Source: Paracoccaceae bacterium (GTDB lineage: Bacteria > Pseudomonadota > Alphaproteobacteria > Rhodobacterales > Rhodobacteraceae). Taken from it: a stretch of 64,000 bases of DNA. Below are positions 8,600-16,237 of the stretch, piece by piece (the stretch's first letter is position 1; each line of letters begins with the position of its first letter). The position numbers and the translations under genes are program-made. The notes under the pieces are model-generated. The model had not been told where the DNA came from. It searched no databases and saw only the letters and a program-made list of their open reading frames with translations. The stretch spans positions 45,642 through 109,641 of the forward strand of contig SBGD01000034.1 in the NCBI GenBank assembly GCA_006226775.1, written 5' to 3'.

Positions 8600-10876
8600 G
8601 TGTCGGAGATGCAAGGCGCCACCCGTCCCGGGCCTGACCCGGGACCTCGCGCCAAACAGGAGGCCCCGGGTCAAGCCCGGGGCGCCAATCGCGTCCTGAT
8701 CTTCTGGATCCTTGCCGGCTGGATCGGCTACTGCCTGCTGCCGTGGTACATGGTCGAGGATGGGCTCTGGTCCTTCGGCTGGCTGTGGGGTGGCTATCCC
8801 TTCGACGAGGATTACGCCCCCGGCGCCTTTCTCATCGCCCAGGGCAAAAAGCTCTGGCTGGCGCCCTTGCTGATCCCGCTTGCCCTGCCCCTGCTGGCGC
8901 TGGGCCGGGCCAAGTCCGACCCGGCCTATGCCCGCCTCCTGATCCTGTCCGGTGCGCTGGGCTTCGGCTGGCTGATCGCCCAGGGCTTCGGCATCGGCAT
9001 CCGCGGTTTCAGCTACGACTGGCTGCGCGCGCTCTTCGGCGAGTTGGGCGACCGGCAGTTCGGCATGGGCTACGGCGCGATGATCTGCGCCACCGCCTTC
9101 CTGTTCCTGCTGACCCAGGGCATTGCCGCCCGCGGCGCGATCAACGGCGATGTCTTTGTCGTCAGCGCCATCGGCGGGGTGATCGCCATCGTCACCGTCT
9201 TCGTGTTCTTTCCCATCGCGCGGATGCTGCTGGCCGCCTTCATCACCGACGACGGCGCCTATTCGATTTCCGTCTTCTTCGCCAAGTTCTTCGACGACCG
9301 GCTCTGGGGCCTCGGTTGCCTCTGGGGCGCGCGTTGCGGGGCGGCGTGGAACTCGCTGTTCCTCGCCATCGCGGTGGGCTTTCTCACCACCGCGCTGGGC
9401 CTGTGTTTCGCGCTGGTGGTCACCCGCTCGGGCTTTCGCTTCAAGCGGGGTCTTCGCGCGCTGACCGTGCTGCCGATCATCACCCCGCCCTTCGTCATCG
9501 GCCTGGCGCTGATCCTCCTGTTCGGCCTTTCGGGGTCCGTCACGCAATTCGTCGCCGACCTCTTCGGCATCCCGCCGACCCGCTGGCTTTACGGGCTGCC
9601 CGGCGTGCTGATCGCCCAGGTGCTGGCCTTCACCCCGATCGCGTTCCTCGTGCTGATCGGCGTGGTCGAGGGCGTCAGCCCGTCGATGGAGGAAGCCGCC
9701 CAGACCCTGCGCGCCAACAAGTGGCAGACCTTCCGCACGGTGTCCTTGCCCCTCATGCGCCCCGGCCTCGCCAATGCCTTCCTGCTGGGTTTCATCGAGT
9801 CGATGGCCGATTTCGGCAACCCGCTGGTGCTGGGCGGCAATTTCGACGTGCTCTCGACCGAGATCTTCTTTGCCATCGTCGGCGCGCAATACGACCAGGG
9901 CCGCGCCGCGGTGCTGGCCATGGTGCTGCTGTTCTTCACCCTCTCGGCCTTCTACGCGCAGCGCGCCTGGCTGGGCAAGAAGAGCTATACCACCGTCACC
10001 GGCAAAGGCGACGCGGGCGTGCATCCGCTGATGCCCGTGGGCCTGTCGATCCCGGTGCTGACCCTCGCGCTGGGCTGGGCGGCCTTCACCATCCTCGTCT
10101 ATGCCATGATCCTCTACGGCAGCGTGGTCGAGCTTTGGGGCGTCAACAACTCGCTGACCTTCAAGCATTATGTCACCGCCTTCTCGGTCCGCCTCGAAGA
10201 CTCCGGCATCCGCTGGACCGGCGCCGCCTGGGACAGTTTCTGGACCACCATCACCATCGCCGCCATCGCCGCCCCCCTGACCGCGGCGGTGGGCCTGGTC
10301 GCCGCCTACCTGCTGACCCGGCAGAGCTTCGCCGGCAAGAACGCCTTCGAGTTCGGCACCATGCTGAGCTTTGCCATCCCCGGCACGGTGATCGGCGTGA
10401 GCTATATCCTGGCCTTCAATGTCCCGCCGATCGAGATCACCGGCACCGGCATCATCCTTGTCATCAGCTTCATCTTCCGCAACATGCCGGTCGGCGTGCG
10501 CGCGGGCATCGCCTCGATGTCGCAACTCGACAAGTCGCTGGACGAGTCGTCGCTGACGCTGGGCGCCAACTCCTGGCAGACCTTCCGCCGGGTGATCCTG
10601 CCGCTCTTGCGGCCCGCCATCCTCGCCGCGCTGGTCTACAGCTTCGTGCGGGCGATGACGGCGATCTCGGCGGTGATCTTCCTGGTCTCGGCGGAATACG
10701 ACATGGCGACCAGCTACATCATCGGCCGGGTCGAGAACAACGACTACGGCCTGGCCATCGCCTATTCCACGACGCTGATCTTCGTCATGCTGGCGGCGGT
10801 GGGCCTTCTGCAACTTCTCGTCGGCCGGGTCCGCATCGGCCGCCGCACGCAGCACGCAACGGAGACCCCTGCATGA
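8600..10876 (+). CDS. Fused double-domain ABC permease, AfuB-like
   Basis: Inner-membrane permease of 758 residues containing two permease cores, like AfuB/FbpB-type iron or sugar-phosphate permeases. EAA loops occur at about residues 355-385 (EEAAQTLRANKWQTFRTVSL) and 650-680 (LTLGANSWQTFRRVILPLL). The GTG at 8600, three bases after the preceding stop, is taken as start; an in-frame ATG lies at 8609. No start codon exists between the palindromic element at 8615-8686 and the first helix, so the element appears to be translated as about 24 extra N-terminal residues rich in Pro, Gly and Arg. The stop overlaps the ATPase start (ATGA). Confidence 0.88.
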   Translation: MSEMQGATRPGPDPGPRAKQEAPGQARGANRVLIFWILAGWIGYCLLPWYMVEDGLWSFGWLWGGYPFDEDYAPGAFLIAQGKKLWLAPLLIPLALPLLALGRAKSDPAYARLLILSGALGFGWLIAQGFGIGIRGFSYDWLRALFGELGDRQFGMGYGAMICATAFLFLLTQGIAARGAINGDVFVVSAIGGVIAIVTVFVFFPIARMLLAAFITDDGAYSISVFFAKFFDDRLWGLGCLWGARCGAAWNSLFLAIAVGFLTTALGLCFALVVTRSGFRFKRGLRALTVLPIITPPFVIGLALILLFGLSGSVTQFVADLFGIPPTRWLYGLPGVLIAQVLAFTPIAFLVLIGVVEGVSPSMEEAAQTLRANKWQTFRTVSLPLMRPGLANAFLLGFIESMADFGNPLVLGGNFDVLSTEIFFAIVGAQYDQGRAAVLAMVLLFFTLSAFYAQRAWLGKKSYTTVTGKGDAGVHPLMPVGLSIPVLTLALGWAAFTILVYAMILYGSVVELWGVNNSLTFKHYVTAFSVRLEDSGIRWTGAAWDSFWTTITIAAIAAPLTAAVGLVAAYLLTRQSFAGKNAFEFGTMLSFAIPGTVIGVSYILAFNVPPIEITGTGIILVISFIFRNMPVGVRAGIASMSQLDKSLDESSLTLGANSWQTFRRVILPLLRPAILAALVYSFVRAMTAISAVIFLVSAEYDMATSYIIGRVENNDYGLAIAYSTTLIFVMLAAVGLLQLLVGRVRIGRRTQHATETPA
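8615..8686. repeat. Palindromic GC-rich element at the permease N-terminus
   Basis: An imperfect inverted repeat of 72 bases bounded by GGCGCC on both sides. The left arm contains CCCGGGCCTGACCCGGGACC and the right arm CCCCGGGTCAAGCCCGGGGC, each itself a near-palindrome around TGACCCGGG/CCCGGGTCA. The structure is that of a mobile intergenic palindrome of the REP/RPE kind. It is in frame with the permease and lacks stop codons. No second copy was noticed in this window. Confidence 0.7.
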
Positions 10877-11946
10877 CCACAACAATCGCCTCCAAGGCCG
10901 CCCCGGTGCGTTTCGAGGGCGTCTCCAAGGCCTTCGGCAAGGATGTCGTCGCGGTCGACAGCATCGACCTGCATGTCGAGGCCGGCAAGCTGGTGACGCT
11001 GCTGGGCCCCTCGGGCTGCGGCAAGACCACGACGCTGCGGATGATCGCGGGGCTGGAAATGGCCACCTCGGGCCGCATCCTGATCGGCGACCGCGACGTG
11101 ACCAAGCTGCCCGCCACCGACCGCGACGTGTCGATGGTGTTCCAGTCCTACGCGCTGTTTCCGCATATGAGCGTGCTGGAAAACGTCATGTACGGCCTGA
11201 CCTTCTCGGGCTTCGCCAAGCCCGAGGCCCGCAGCCGCGCGCTGGCCGGGCTTGACCTCGTGGGCCTCAAGGGCTTCGACGCCCGCCTGCCCTCGGAACT
11301 GTCCGGCGGCCAGCAGCAGCGGGTCGCGGTGGCCCGCGCGCTGGTGCTGGAACCGCAGGTGCTCCTTTTCGACGAGCCCCTGTCCAACCTCGATGCCAAG
11401 CTGCGCCGCCAGGTGCGCGAGGATATCCGCGCCATCCAGCAGGACCTCGGGCTGACCGTGGTCTATGTCACCCACGACCAGGAAGAGGCGCTGGCGGTCT
11501 CCGACGAGATCGTGGTGATGCGCAATGCCGCCATCGCCCAGATCGGCACGCCGCGGAACCTCTACGACGCGCCCAACGACCGTTTCGTGGCGGATTTCAT
11601 CGGCGAAGCCAACCTGCTCGACTGCCAGATCACCGAGGTTCAGGGCGACCGGGCCACCATCGAGATCGAGGGCTACCGCCACGCCCTGCCCTCGCGCGGG
11701 CTGCCCCCCGGCCCCGCCACCATCGCCGTGCGCCCCTCGCGCCTGCTGATCGGCGCGGAGCAGGGCATTCCGGCGACGGTCGCCAAGGCCACCTATGTCG
11801 GCGTGCGCATGGAATACACATTGACCGGCAACTTCGGCCAGGTCTTCGCGGTGCACGACAACGTCGACGAGCCGCTGACCCCCGGCACCGAGATCCGCAT
11901 GGGCTTCACCGAAAAGGGCCCGGTGCTGCTGCCCGAGCGGGTGTGA
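10873..11946 (+). CDS. ABC transporter ATPase, AfuC/FbpC-like
   Basis: Cytoplasmic ATPase of 357 residues. Walker A GPSGCGKTTT (about 41-50), Q-loop MVFQSYALFPHM, signature ELSGGQQQRVAVARAL, Walker B LLFDEPLSNLD and the H-loop VTHDQEEA are intact. The C-terminal about 110 residues form a TOBE-like regulatory domain (EANLLDCQITEV onward), usual for iron, spermidine and sugar-phosphate importers. It overlaps the permease by four bases and the histidine phosphatase gene by one. Confidence 0.93.
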   Translation: MTTTIASKAAPVRFEGVSKAFGKDVVAVDSIDLHVEAGKLVTLLGPSGCGKTTTLRMIAGLEMATSGRILIGDRDVTKLPATDRDVSMVFQSYALFPHMSVLENVMYGLTFSGFAKPEARSRALAGLDLVGLKGFDARLPSELSGGQQQRVAVARALVLEPQVLLFDEPLSNLDAKLRRQVREDIRAIQQDLGLTVVYVTHDQEEALAVSDEIVVMRNAAIAQIGTPRNLYDAPNDRFVADFIGEANLLDCQITEVQGDRATIEIEGYRHALPSRGLPPGPATIAVRPSRLLIGAEQGIPATVAKATYVGVRMEYTLTGNFGQVFAVHDNVDEPLTPGTEIRMGFTEKGPVLLPERV

Positions 11947-12512
11947 TGGGCACTCTGATCGTGATCTCCCATCCCGAGGTCACCATCGACCCCGCCACCC
12001 CGGTGCCCGACTGGGGGCTGAGCGCCGCGGGCCGCGCCCATGCCGCCCGTTTCGCCGCCTCCGAGGTAACGAGCGGCGTCACCCAGGTCTGGTCCAGCGC
12101 CGAGCGCAAGGCGCGCGAGACCGCCGCGATCCTCGCCGAGGCGCGCGCCTGCCCCCTGCAGATCGACGCGCGGCTGGGCGAGAACGACCGCAGCGCCACC
12201 GGCTTCCTGCCGCCGCCGGAGTTCCAGGCCGCCGCCGATGCCTTCTTTGCCCATCCCGAAACCAGTTTCCGCGGCTGGGAGCGTGCGGTGGATGCCCAGG
12301 ACCGGATCGCCGCCGCGGTGCAGGAGATCGCGGCGGCGCATTCCGGCGGCGACCTTGCCATTTCCACCCATGGCGGCGTCGGCACGCTGCTCTATTGCGC
12401 GCTCATGGGCCTGCCCATCGACCGGCGCCACGACCAGCCGGCGCAGGGCCATTACTGGTGCGCCGACCTCGCCACCCTGCGCCCGCGGCACGGCTGGCGG
12501 CCCTTCGGTTGA
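11946..12512 (+). CDS. Histidine phosphatase family protein (phosphoglycerate-mutase-like)
   Basis: Cytoplasmic protein of 188 residues. The usual RHGE start motif is SHPE here (LIVISHPEV, residues 4-12): the catalytic His is kept but the preceding Arg that binds phosphate is Ser. The other family landmarks remain: WSSAERKARETAAILA near 53 and THGGVGTLLYCALMG near 142 with the second His. The ATG at 11946 shares one base with the ATPase stop, and a GTG one codon earlier is possible. Its place as last gene of an organophosphate-type importer operon suggests it dephosphorylates the imported compound (inference). It converges with the IMPase gene with only seven bases between stops. Confidence 0.85.
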   Translation: MGTLIVISHPEVTIDPATPVPDWGLSAAGRAHAARFAASEVTSGVTQVWSSAERKARETAAILAEARACPLQIDARLGENDRSATGFLPPPEFQAAADAFFAHPETSFRGWERAVDAQDRIAAAVQEIAAAHSGGDLAISTHGGVGTLLYCALMGLPIDRRHDQPAQGHYWCADLATLRPRHGWRPFG

Positions 12513-12519
12513 GCCCGGC

Positions 12520-13311
12520 TCAGCGCGCCCAGGCCGCGTCGGCCATGGCAATCAGCCGGTCGAAAACCTCGGGCGTGCCGGTCACCACCCGCCCGCCATC
12601 GCGGATCATCGCATCGGCGTCCTGCTCTTCGACGCGCCCGCCGGCCTCTTCGATCAGAAGCTGCCCGGCCAGGCAATCCCAGGCGTTCATGTGCTCTTCG
12701 ACATAGCCCAAGAGCCGCCCCGCCGCGACATAGGCCAGCGACAGCGCGCCGCTGGCATTGCGGTGAAACATCGCGCCTTCACCCAGCAAAGCCGCGACCA
12801 CCGGAACGATATTGCCCGGCGCCACCCGGTTGGAATAGCCCACCCCGACGGTGCCATCGGCCAGCGCGCGCCCGGCAGCGACCTGCATCGGCGCGTCGTT
12901 CAACGTCGCCCCCGCGCCGCGCTGCGCCGCAAAGGTCTCGCCCATGTTCGGATCATGGATCACCCCGGTCTGGGTGCGCCCCCCGGCGACTCCGGCGATG
13001 ACGATGGTCCAGTTGGGAATGCCGTTGACGAAATTTGTCGTCCCATCGATCGGATCGAGCACCCAGTCGAAACCGCTGGTGCCCGGCGTCGGCGCATGTT
13101 CCTCGCCATAGACGCCATCCTGCGGCCAGGCCTCGGCCAGGCGCTTGCGGATCAGGGTCTCGACATTGCGGTCGGCATCGCTGACCCAGTCCTGCGCCCC
13201 CTTGCGGTCGACGCGAAAGCTGCTGCGGCCCGAGAAATACTCCTGCGCCAGAGACCCCGCCTCGCGGCTGAGCGCGACCGCAAAGCGCGCCCTGTCATCC
13301 CAGTCCTTCAT
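12520..13311 (-). CDS. Inositol monophosphatase family protein
   Basis: Soluble Mg2+-dependent phosphatase of 263 residues, the normal length for IMPase/CysQ/HisN relatives. Metal ligands are visible: GEEHAPTPG (Glu near 71), WVLDPIDGTTNFVNGIPNW (DPIDGTxN near 87) and the C-terminal AWDCLAGQLLIEEAGG near 213. It could act on inositol phosphate, 3'-phosphoadenosine nucleotides or histidinol phosphate; the sequence alone does not separate these. It is convergent with the importer operon and 77 bases downstream of nothing on its own strand but the CapA-like gene stop, so it has its own promoter region from 13312 onward. Confidence 0.9.
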   Translation of the reverse strand: MKDWDDRARFAVALSREAGSLAQEYFSGRSSFRVDRKGAQDWVSDADRNVETLIRKRLAEAWPQDGVYGEEHAPTPGTSGFDWVLDPIDGTTNFVNGIPNWTIVIAGVAGGRTQTGVIHDPNMGETFAAQRGAGATLNDAPMQVAAGRALADGTVGVGYSNRVAPGNIVPVVAALLGEGAMFHRNASGALSLAYVAAGRLLGYVEEHMNAWDCLAGQLLIEEAGGRVEEQDADAMIRDGGRVVTGTPEVFDRLIAMADAAWAR

Positions 13312-13388
13312 CCCGTTCCTCGCCTCGCTGTTGCATCCTGCCGTTTCGGGCCTGGTCCCACCGGCACCGCGAAAAGGCGTTGCGGCAT

Positions 13389-14411
13389 CTATATACCGCG
13401 GGGCGGGGCTTGCCCAGAGAGGGGCAGCACGACATCCACCGCCTCGACCCGCCAGCGGCCCCCCTCGAAGATCGCGGCCTGCCCGGTCTCGATCGGAATG
13501 CCCAGCTTGCGATAGCGCGCCGCCCGCGCGGTATGAAACACCAGGTTGCCCATGCCGGGCGCGAGGATCTGCCCTGCCCGCACCTCCGCCGGGTAGGCCA
13601 CCGGCGGGCCGGTCGCCACGACCCCCTGCGCGCCCGCGCCCAGCAAAGCCGCGCCCAGCGGCGCCAGCCAGCCCGGCGGCGCGGCCCAGTCCGGCGCCCA
13701 GTGGTGATAGTGCAGGCAGACCAGCACGACCGCCGCGCGCTGCACCGCCTCCGCGACGTCACGCAGGATGCGCGCCATGTCCTGCGGATCGGGCGTCCAG
13801 ATCTCCTCCACCCGGTCGCGCGGCTCCAGCGGCAGGCCGTAAAACCGCGCGCCCTGCGTCGCCGCATCATAGCCGATGGCCTCGCGCCGCCTTTGCCGCT
13901 CGGCCTCGCCGCTGGCTTCGGCCAGCCGCGCCAGCGTGTCGATGTCACCCGCCGGAAGGCCCAGGCTGCGGTGCAGGCGCAGGGCATTGACCCCCGGCCC
14001 GGCATCGGCCATCGCCCAGTCCGGCGTCGGCCCCAGATCGACCGAGAGCACCGCGACCCCGTTGCGGCACCCGGCCCGGCCCGCCTCGGCCAGATCGACG
14101 CCCGCCCCGGAGACCGCGAAGCCGGCGTCGGCAATCGCCGCCCGGGTCGCAAGGATGCCCGCATGACCGAAATCCCAGACGTGGTTGTTGCCGAGGGCCA
14201 GGTGCGTCACGCCCAGGTCGGCCAGCATCGCCAGCGCCTCGGGATGGGCGGCGTGCAGGGTCTTGCGCTTCATCGGCCAGGCGCCCGCGGCCGGCAGGCA
14301 GCCCTCGAAATTGCAGACCACCGCATCGGCGTCGCGGCACAGAGCGCGCAGCGCCGCGCTCCAGGTCACAGGCCCATGGATCAGCGCCTGCCCCAGCGCC
14401 ACCACCTTCAT
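13389..14411 (-). CDS. CapA-family (poly-gamma-glutamate synthesis-like) metallophosphatase-fold protein
   Basis: Protein of 340 residues with PGA_cap/CapA features: VCNFEGCL near 33, the LALGNNHVWDFGHAGI block near 73, VLVCLHYHHW near 225 and a late VATGPPVA loop replacing the usual GxHPH. CapA proteins resemble calcineurin-like metallophosphatases. The longer frame extends 82 codons upstream, but the ATG at 14411 overlaps the S15 hydrolase stop (ATGA) and gives the family N-terminus. No signal peptide is seen, unlike membrane-bound CapA. As the last gene of the peptide-transporter operon, it may process an imported amide or peptide (inference). Confidence 0.8.
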   Translation of the reverse strand: MKVVALGQALIHGPVTWSAALRALCRDADAVVCNFEGCLPAAGAWPMKRKTLHAAHPEALAMLADLGVTHLALGNNHVWDFGHAGILATRAAIADAGFAVSGAGVDLAEAGRAGCRNGVAVLSVDLGPTPDWAMADAGPGVNALRLHRSLGLPAGDIDTLARLAEASGEAERQRRREAIGYDAATQGARFYGLPLEPRDRVEEIWTPDPQDMARILRDVAEAVQRAAVVLVCLHYHHWAPDWAAPPGWLAPLGAALLGAGAQGVVATGPPVAYPAEVRAGQILAPGMGNLVFHTARAARYRKLGIPIETGQAAIFEGGRWRVEAVDVVLPLSGQAPPRGI

Positions 14412-16237
14412 GGGCTGCGCAGCGGCAGGATCACCCGGCTCTCGGCGCCCAGAAAGACCGAGGTGGTGGCGATGCGCGTGCCGGTGGCATTCGGCGCGTC
14501 CGCGCCGGTCTGCGGGTTGACGTCGAACTTGGGAAAATTCGCGCCGCAGATATCGACGCGGATGCGGTGGCCCACGGCAAAGATATTCGCCACCGGCGGG
14601 GCCTCGAGGCTGATGCGCACCCGCGCGCCGGGGGTCAGCAATTGCGGTTTCTCCCAACTGTCGCGATAGCGCAGGCGCAGGATGCCGTCGGTCAGGTTGG
14701 CGGCGAAGCCTTGGGGGAAATCCTCGCTCGGCGGTGCGAGGTCGATCAGCTTGAAGGCCACGTCCATGTCCACCACGTCGGTGGCCAGCTCGAGGATCAG
14801 CCGCGGCGTCCCGGCGATTTCCACCGCCTGCTCAAGCGGCGCGGTGGCGAAGCTGAGAACATCACCGCGCGCGGCGATGGGGCCGAAGGGCGGGCGCGCG
14901 GCAAAGGTCTCGGGCGTGGTGACCTGGTCGAAGACCCCGCCTTCCATCACCGGCTCGCCCGAGGTGATCGCCCCGCCCATGGTCGGCACCGGGGTGTCGG
15001 GGTCGGTGACGAAGACCGCCGCGCCGGGGGCGGGGGTGTCCGTCACCAGCCCACCCTCCGCCGCCAGGTGATAGGCCACCTCGCGCGTGTCGCCGGGCGG
15101 CCAATGGGTGTCGCAGCGCCACAGGCCGCCCAGATCGCGCCGCCCCTCCGCCGTCCGCGCGCCCGTGCCGCCGCCCATGGCGAACCATTGCACCGTCGCG
15201 GGCCGGGGCCTTGCCGTCTCGGGCTTGAGCCAATGGTCGAACCAGGTCCGCCGCAGGGTGTCGTAATCCGGCGCAATCGCCCCGTCGAGCCGCGAATGCG
15301 GGCCGAAATCCGCATCGCCCGCAAAGCTCTGGCTGCGCCGCCCGTGCAGCCAGGGGCCCATGACAAGCTCGGCATGGCCGCCATTGCCGGTGATGCCCTC
15401 GAAATGCTTGAACATGGTCTCGCTGTAGGGATCGTACCAGCCGCTGATCAGGAAGGTCGGATATTGCGCCAGCGCCGCGTAATGCCCGGCGCCGAAGATC
15501 TCGGGCGCCTGCCAATAGGCGTCGAAGGCGCCGTGTTCCCATTGCTCGAACAGGTACTCCTCGTACTCCGGCACATGCCGCATGGGCGAGGCCCCCCGGT
15601 GCCAGGATTTCGCCTCGATCCAGGCGGCGATATCCTCCTGCGCCAGCGCCCGGGCGACCGCCGGATCCTTGGCCGCATCGCTCAGCCTGGCGTGCTTGTA
15701 GGCCCAGGTCACCTGTTTCATCTCGAAGGCGCCGCCGCGCCGCACGCCGCCCTGGTAGGCGTTCCAGAAGCCCCCGGAATCCAAAAACAGCGTGCGCAAC
15801 CCCGGCGGCCGCAGCACTGCCAGCGCGGTCTGGACATGAGCGGAATAGCTCAGCCCGTAGGTGCCGAAATCGCCGCGGCACCAGTCCTGCGCGCGCGCCC
15901 AGGCCAGGGTGTCGACCCCGTCCTCGCCCTCGCCCATGTATTTGGCGAACACCCCTTCCGAGCCATAGCGCCCGCGGCAATCCTGGGTCATCACCGCATA
16001 GCCCGCCCGCGCCAGACCTTCGGCGACCTGAAGGTTGGTCTTCGGCACCGGATCGGCGACCGAGATCTCGCTGGGCCGCGCGCCGCCCTTGTCATAGGGC
16101 GTGCGGTGCAGCAGCGTCGGAAACGGCCCGCCCTGCGCCGGCAGGGTGATGTCGGTGGCCAGCCGCACCCCGTCGCGCATCGGGACCATCACATCCCGCA
16201 AGACGATGGGGTCTTCGATGGTCCCGTGCCCGGTCAT
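14408..16237 (-). CDS. CocE/NonD (S15 X-Pro-like) hydrolase
   Basis: Soluble alpha/beta hydrolase of 609 residues in the S15/CocE family. The N-terminus VMVPMRDGVRLATDITLP and TPYDKGG are typical; the nucleophile elbow is GTYGLSYSAH (Ser near 150), the acid lies in ISGWYDPYSE and the His in MGPWLHGRRS. A C-terminal jelly-roll domain (from about 400) ends in VDICGANFPKFDVNPQTG. Such enzymes cleave acyl or amide bonds including Pro-peptides and esters. Stop and start overlap the flanking SBP and CapA genes by one and four bases, so it is made with the oligopeptide-type transporter and probably hydrolyses the imported substrate. Confidence 0.92.
   Translation of the reverse strand: MTGHGTIEDPIVLRDVMVPMRDGVRLATDITLPAQGGPFPTLLHRTPYDKGGARPSEISVADPVPKTNLQVAEGLARAGYAVMTQDCRGRYGSEGVFAKYMGEGEDGVDTLAWARAQDWCRGDFGTYGLSYSAHVQTALAVLRPPGLRTLFLDSGGFWNAYQGGVRRGGAFEMKQVTWAYKHARLSDAAKDPAVARALAQEDIAAWIEAKSWHRGASPMRHVPEYEEYLFEQWEHGAFDAYWQAPEIFGAGHYAALAQYPTFLISGWYDPYSETMFKHFEGITGNGGHAELVMGPWLHGRRSQSFAGDADFGPHSRLDGAIAPDYDTLRRTWFDHWLKPETARPRPATVQWFAMGGGTGARTAEGRRDLGGLWRCDTHWPPGDTREVAYHLAAEGGLVTDTPAPGAAVFVTDPDTPVPTMGGAITSGEPVMEGGVFDQVTTPETFAARPPFGPIAARGDVLSFATAPLEQAVEIAGTPRLILELATDVVDMDVAFKLIDLAPPSEDFPQGFAANLTDGILRLRYRDSWEKPQLLTPGARVRISLEAPPVANIFAVGHRIRVDICGANFPKFDVNPQTGADAPNATGTRIATTSVFLGAESRVILPLRSP

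Noticed and set aside
8075..10885. A 936-codon minus-strand open frame opposite the AfuB-like permease
   Set aside because: Its translation is rich in Asp, Gly, His and Arg with no domain, and it is the antisense shadow of a clear permease gene.
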